A DNA stretch of 8,558 bases from assembly GCA_946479035.1 (NCBI GenBank), contig CAMLDW010000064.1:1-8558 (forward strand), written 5' to 3'. Within the stretch, counting starts at the first letter, position 1. Every line of letters begins with the position of its first letter. The notes below the pieces were generated by a model, which was not told the origin of the DNA, did not search any database, and worked only from the letters and a program-made list of their open reading frames with translations. Positions 5,801 through 8,558 of this stretch are shown piece by piece. The position numbers and the translations under genes are program-made. This DNA comes from an uncultured Chthonomonadaceae bacterium (GTDB taxonomy: Bacteria > Armatimonadota > Fimbriimonadia > Fimbriimonadales > Fimbriimonadaceae).

Positions 5801-7624
5801 GCGCGCGACGCGTGGGACCGCGCGCTCGCGCTCGGCGAGCAGCACGGCTATCGCAACGCGCAGGTCACGGTGCTCGCGCCGACCGGCACGATCGGGCTGA
5901 TCATGGACTGCGACACGACCGGCATCGAGCCGGACTTCGCTCTCGTAAAGTTCAAGAAGCTCGCTGGCGGCGGATACTTTAAGATCGTCAACCAGAGCGT
6001 GCCCGCAGCCTTGAAGCGGCTCGGGTACTCGCAGGAGCAGATCGAGGACATCGTGGCCTACGTCGTCGGACACAAGACGCTCAAGGGCGCGCCGCTGATC
6101 AACCACGAGACGCTGACGGAGAAGGGGTTCGACACCGACGCCCTGCACCGGCTCGAGGCCTCGCTGGAGAACGCGTTCGAGATCAACTTCGCGTTCAACA
6201 AGTTCACGCTGGGCGAGGAGTTCCTGCGCGAGCGGCTGCACGTGCCGGACGAGATGCTGAACGACTGGTCGTTCGACCTTTTGAGCTTCCTCGGCTTCCC
6301 CAAGGAGCAGGTCGCGGTCGCCAACGAGTTCGTTTGCGGCGCGATGACGATCGAGGGCGCACCCCACCTGCGCGATGAACACCTGCCCGTGTTCGACTGC
6401 GCGAACAAGTGCGGCAAGACGGGCCAGCGCTTCATCAACGCCGACGGGCACATCCGCATGATGGCGGCCGCCCAGCCATTCTTGAGCGGCGCGATCAGCA
6501 AGACGATCAACCTGCCGCAGAACGCCACACTGCGCGACATCAACGACGCCTACATGCTCTCATGGAAGCTCGGGCTGAAGGCGAACGCGCTTTACCGCGA
6601 CGGATCGAAGCTCTCACAACCATTGAACGCCTCGACCGACGACGCGGCGGCGGCGATCCTCGAGGCTTCGCTGGAAGAGGCTTACGGCGCGCCGGAAGAG
6701 CAGGTCGCGGCGGCGGCGCAGAGGCTCGTTTACCGCTATATCTCGCGGCGGCGGCTGATGCCCTCGCGGCGGCGCGGCTATACGCAGAAGGCGCGGATCG
6801 CGGGGCACAAGGTGTACGTCCGCACGGGCGAGTACGAGGACGGCACGCTTGGCGAGGTGTTCATCGACATGCACCGCGAGGGTGCGGCGTTCCGCTCGCT
6901 GATGAACTGCTTTGCGATCGCGATCTCTTTGGGCCTGCAGTACGGCGTGCCGTTGGAGGAGTTCGTGGAGGCGTTCGTCTTCACGCGATTCGAGCCGAAC
7001 GGGCCGGTGCAGGGGCACGACAACATCAAGATGGTGACGTCCGTGATCGACTACATCTTCCGCGAGCTTGCGATGACGTATCTGGGGCGCTATGACCTGG
7101 TGCAGGTCTCGCCGGAGGACCTGCGCGGCGACTACGCGGGCACATCGCGGCAGGCCGCTTTGGAGTTCGAGGACGAGGAGGAGGGGGCTGACGTGGAGGG
7201 GCACGCGCCGGGGTTTACGCGCGAGGACCACTCTTCGCACGGGTTTCGGAAAGGGCAAGGGCCAGAAGCGCTCTTGACGAGCGCGGTGGTCGAGAACCCA
7301 GTTGGGAACGGTTTCAGTTCCGGCGCGAGCAAGCCCGAAAGGGGCCAGCAGAGTTCCCCACCCCCTAGCCCCGTTGCGCGGCTTGGCGCCCCCGCAGGAG
7401 ACGATCAAGGCGGCAAGTCCGCGACAGGATCGTTCGCGGAGAGGGGGAACGCGGCCGCGGTGCTCTCTGCGCCTTCGATCGACGTGCTCGCCGACCGGAT
7501 CAGGGAGGCGCGGATGAAGGGGTACGAGGGGGACCCGTGCAGCGAGTGCGGCTCGTTTACGCTGGTGCGGAACGGGGTGTGCCTGAAGTGCAACTCCTGC
7601 GGCGCGACGAGCGGGTGCAGTTAG
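2861..7624 (+). CDS. nrdJ: B12-dependent ribonucleotide reductase NrdJ with intein
   Basis: This class II ribonucleoside-diphosphate reductase uses adenosylcobalamin to make a cysteine thiyl radical and reduces ribonucleotides to deoxyribonucleotides, with or without oxygen. The precursor is 1587 residues; removal of the intein (442-807) leaves 1221, within the range of the long NrdJ type. Expected landmarks: C171 in PHACFILS and C819 in [10 protein letters not shown] (the redox pair), and the catalytic N440-P441 then C808-S809-E810 once spliced. The phosphate and barrel motifs [20 protein letters not shown] and [10 protein letters not shown] follow. After about residue 1296 comes the TSCPD-type domain ([25 protein letters not shown]). 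A low-complexity acidic, then Pro/Gly/Ser-rich linker occupies about 1440-1530. The Cys-rich tail has C1560, C1563, C1574, C1577, C1580 and C1586, typical of the shuttle/zinc end of these enzymes. No ATP-cone is apparent at the N-terminus. NrdR just upstream is the likely repressor. Confidence 0.97.
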   Translation: MKINRVFTSAKGGAYEGIEFVPRTSEIRNPDGSRVFHMEGVMVPSTWSQVATDILAQKYFRKAGVPQQEGGDGCETDSRQVFHRLAGCWRYWGEKYGYFDSEEDSQAFYDELCHMLATQKAAPNSPQWFNTGLFFAYGIEGVAQGHYYVDPTTGELNRSLNAYERPQPHACFILSVKDDLVNEGGIMDLWTREARIFKYGSGVGTNFSKLRGENERLSGGGKSSGLMSFLRVGDRSAGAIKSGGTTRRAAKMVCLDVDHPDIEKFVNWKVIEEQKVASLVTGSMLNHKHLNNIIKACNAGGANPRENKQLKLAIAEAKADEVSPNYIQRAIQLAEQGATGIDFPTYDAGYESEAYVTVSGQNSNNSVRVTNVFLRAVEEDREWELKSRTTGETTKKVRASELWEDICTSAWACADPGTQYDTTINDWHTCPKGGRINASNPCVTGDTLVSTPSGYRRIKDLVGERPEVVNGHGGRSLSSRVVMTGHKPVFELKTASGYRLRLTADHRVMTANRGDVPAIELTKDDTVVLERTGFGSERVSAPLARLIGAALGDGCITLGESQDRLFVTLGKEEGEVAERLRSDLESVKAEFATDGRSVRTTAVLTTPTSLRVGTSVRGVLDAMRRYASLEDSAAEKGITDAALELDRESQAAMLSALFTTDGTVADYSDKSQYVALDSTSLLMLRQVQLMLLGFGIKSKIYEDRRALGQTSAMLPDGRGGLAEYEVEQTHSLRISSSSRVVFEHEIGFLPESAKAQRLSALNRRVAAYRDHLYDRVASLTPCGSEDVYDLTEPETSHFVANGIVVHNCSEYMFLDDTACNLASINLARFYDSESGEFDIEGYRHAIKLWTVVLEVSVLMAQFPSKEVAQLSYDYRTLGLGYANLGALLMQMGIPYDSPQGFAIAGALTAVLGGESYATSAEMAKELGAFPRFADNKKEMLRVVRNHRRAAYDEPDDQYEKIDIKPVGIDAEECPAPMLSAARDAWDRALALGEQHGYRNAQVTVLAPTGTIGLIMDCDTTGIEPDFALVKFKKLAGGGYFKIVNQSVPAALKRLGYSQEQIEDIVAYVVGHKTLKGAPLINHETLTEKGFDTDALHRLEASLENAFEINFAFNKFTLGEEFLRERLHVPDEMLNDWSFDLLSFLGFPKEQVAVANEFVCGAMTIEGAPHLRDEHLPVFDCANKCGKTGQRFINADGHIRMMAAAQPFLSGAISKTINLPQNATLRDINDAYMLSWKLGLKANALYRDGSKLSQPLNASTDDAAAAILEASLEEAYGAPEEQVAAAAQRLVYRYISRRRLMPSRRRGYTQKARIAGHKVYVRTGEYEDGTLGEVFIDMHREGAAFRSLMNCFAIAISLGLQYGVPLEEFVEAFVFTRFEPNGPVQGHDNIKMVTSVIDYIFRELAMTYLGRYDLVQVSPEDLRGDYAGTSRQAALEFEDEEEGADVEGHAPGFTREDHSSHGFRKGQGPEALLTSAVVENPVGNGFSSGASKPERGQQSSPPPSPVARLGAPAGDDQGGKSATGSFAERGNAAAVLSAPSIDVLADRIREARMKGYEGDPCSECGSFTLVRNGVCLKCNSCGATSGCS
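4184..5281 (+). other. LAGLIDADG intein within NrdJ
   Basis: A 366-residue protein-splicing element is read in frame, residues C442 to N807. Block A is [17 protein letters not shown], starting with the nucleophile C442. Block B is TADHRVMT with T503 and H506. The end is [14 protein letters not shown] then VANGIVVHN, with H806-N807, and the +1 residue is C808. All class 1 splicing residues are present. Between the splicing halves is a homing endonuclease of the LAGLIDADG type: LIGAALGDG with D553 and LSALFTTDG with D661, about 108 residues apart. Both catalytic acids are kept, so the endonuclease may still be active. Inteins in ribonucleotide reductases are well known. Here the junctions are NP and CSEY, so the residue that completes splicing is also the predicted radical cysteine of the host enzyme. 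Confidence 0.95.
7367..7383 (+). repeat. Imperfect hairpin inside the nrdJ linker
   Basis: AGCCCCG (7367-7373) and CGCGGCT (7377-7383) pair at 6 of 7 positions around TTG. It lies in C-rich DNA (7355-7400) encoding the proline/glycine part of the NrdJ C-terminal linker. The texture resembles the hairpin-rich DNA at 1-120 more than the surrounding coding sequence. It may mark an old insertion of an intergenic-type repeat that stayed in frame. Confidence 0.3.
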
Positions 7625-7643
7625 TCCCTAATAATAGTAGAAT

Positions 7644-7647
7644 GGAG
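7644..7647 (+). promoter_or_regulatory. Ribosome-binding site of the HD phosphohydrolase gene
   Basis: GGAG is 7 nt before ATG 7655, an ideal spacing. It supports that start even though the gene is cut by the window edge. The 30 nt between the nrdJ stop and this ATG are A+T-rich (CTAATAATAGTAG) with no hairpin, so no terminator separates the two genes. A -10-like TAATAAT is there but lacks a -35. Confidence 0.7.
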
Positions 7648-7654
7648 ATAAACA

Positions 7655-8558
7655 ATGGATTGGTTTGTCCAGCCCCAGACACAAGAAACACGAGCCGCCC
7701 TCTGGCGGGCTCTCAAAAGGGAGTGCGGCGCCGCCCTCGAGCAATGGCTGGAGTCGAACGCAAAGCGCGACGCGCGACGACGCTGGCCAAGCGGCAAGAA
7801 CGCTATGAACTCAAGCGCCTGGAAGCGGCTGAGAGAATTCGTGCAAAGCCTCCCGGATGCAACAAGAGCTGAGCTTCAAAGCGTACTAGAGCTTTCTGCA
7901 GGAAGAATCCCAGATACGAAGACTCGATCGCTGCTCCTCATGGAGGACGACAGAGCTGGAGCGAACCGGGATGCCGGGAACCAGGAAGATGATCAAGCTG
8001 GAATTGAAGAGTCCCGGGAGGAACTCTTCATTCCAGTTCACAAGTTTATCTGGCTCTTTCAGGAGGAAAAACGAGTCGTCGACACACCGGCGTTTCAACG
8101 ATTGCGCCTGCTGAGTCAACTCGGCATGAGCTATGTTGCGTACCCAGGGGCAACGCACCGCCGGTTCGAACACGTGCTCGGCGCCGTTGCAGTGGCGAAC
8201 CGCATCATAAAGGCACTCGGGCACAACGCGCGCAGGCCAGATCCACCAGAGTATGCGACTGATCCACGGTGGAAATACAAGCTTGCCACTGCACTCTCCG
8301 ACAAGGAGCAACGGTTCATACGCTTGGCCACATTGTTGCACGACATTGGTCATCTGCCATACGGTCACACCATCGAAGACGAGTTGAAGAGACTCGGAAA
8401 ACACGATGGCCGGGAACGGCTGCAATTAGTTCTGGACAAAACGAACTGGTTCGGAGTATCGCCAGAAGTGCTCGAGAGTCGCGATAATGAGGCTAACCAG
8501 TCCCTCCGCGTGGTAATCGACACACATTATGCGAGACATATCCCTGCCGCAGTTGCGA
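7655..8558 (+). CDS. HD-domain phosphohydrolase, SAMHD1/dGTPase-like (partial)
   Basis: The frame is open from ATG 7655 to the window edge with no stop: 301 codons, the C-terminus missing. Residues 125-175 match the signature of the SAMHD1-like family: PVHKFIWL, DTPAFQRLRLLSQLG (143-157), then YPGATHRRFEH (163-173). The HD motif is LLHDIGHLPYGH, with H229-D230 and a further H238. By analogy with human SAMHD1, H173, H229 and D230 bind metal, R170 matches a nucleotide-contacting arginine, and H238 matches H215; the last metal-binding aspartate should lie beyond the edge. Such enzymes hydrolyse dNTPs or other nucleotides. Residues 1-120 are charged, without a recognised domain, and include an acidic stretch at 97-123. 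The gene follows nrdJ by 30 nt and has lower G+C. It could be a housekeeping dNTPase or an antiphage nucleotide-depletion protein; the substrate is not shown by the sequence. Confidence 0.92.
   Translation, partial: MDWFVQPQTQETRAALWRALKRECGAALEQWLESNAKRDARRRWPSGKNAMNSSAWKRLREFVQSLPDATRAELQSVLELSAGRIPDTKTRSLLLMEDDRAGANRDAGNQEDDQAGIEESREELFIPVHKFIWLFQEEKRVVDTPAFQRLRLLSQLGMSYVAYPGATHRRFEHVLGAVAVANRIIKALGHNARRPDPPEYATDPRWKYKLATALSDKEQRFIRLATLLHDIGHLPYGHTIEDELKRLGKHDGRERLQLVLDKTNWFGVSPEVLESRDNEANQSLRVVIDTHYARHIPAAVA

Noticed and set aside
7537..7872. + strand frame overlapping the nrdJ end and the HD gene start
   Set aside because: It has no ribosome-binding site of its own and overlaps two well-supported genes in another frame.
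7886..8425. Minus-strand frame opposite the HD phosphohydrolase
   Set aside because: The + strand frame contains the full HD signature; this one shows no motif.
1..8558. CRISPR array, tRNA or rRNA genes, transposase
   Set aside because: I looked for regularly spaced repeats, cloverleaf arms and transposase motifs by eye and found none.

Overview
The window is about 8.6 kb of G+C-rich bacterial chromosome. All the large genes lie on the + strand: a tandem HD-GYP protein, nrdR, an intein-bearing class II (B12-dependent) ribonucleotide reductase nrdJ, and the first 301 codons of an HD-domain phosphohydrolase that runs off the right edge. The phylum cannot be read directly. A long NrdJ next to NrdR, the high G+C, and short palindromes between genes resemble Armatimonadota such as the Fimbriimonadia; this is a low-confidence guess.

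Positions 1-704 hold no convincing intact gene. They contain a 35-nt repeat copied at 8-42 and 515-549, each copy with a perfect palindrome; further hairpins at 61-80 and 484-508; and a run of about ten 7-nt units (573-643) that is G-quadruplex-like on the minus strand. On the minus strand there is a two-membrane-segment reading frame (450 to 145) cut by one in-frame amber codon, probably a decayed gene.

Positions 705-2039 encode a protein with two HD-GYP-like halves. The first half has lost the HD pair. The second keeps the metal ligands but reads GYW instead of GYP. Just past its stop, on the other strand, is a 28-33 codon frame for a single-span membrane peptide. Positions 2200-2291 form a compact control region: a well-spaced -35/-10 pair, several dyads, and two half-sites resembling NrdR-box halves that bracket the promoter.

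nrdR (2292-2810) and nrdJ (2861-7624) are 50 nt apart and probably cotranscribed. NrdR is the dATP/ATP-sensing repressor of ribonucleotide reductase genes, so the pair looks like a self-regulated unit. A 366-residue LAGLIDADG intein (4184-5281) interrupts the catalytic N-P-C-S-E loop of NrdJ exactly before the cysteine expected to carry the thiyl radical. The enzyme therefore cannot work until the intein has spliced.

Thirty nucleotides after nrdJ, with a good ribosome-binding site and no visible terminator, begins a gene with SAMHD1/dGTPase-type HD motifs and a lower G+C content. A dNTP-making enzyme followed at once by a possible dNTP-degrading one is the most interesting context here. It could be pool control, or the left edge of an acquired (for example phage-defence) cassette. 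The window ends too early to decide.
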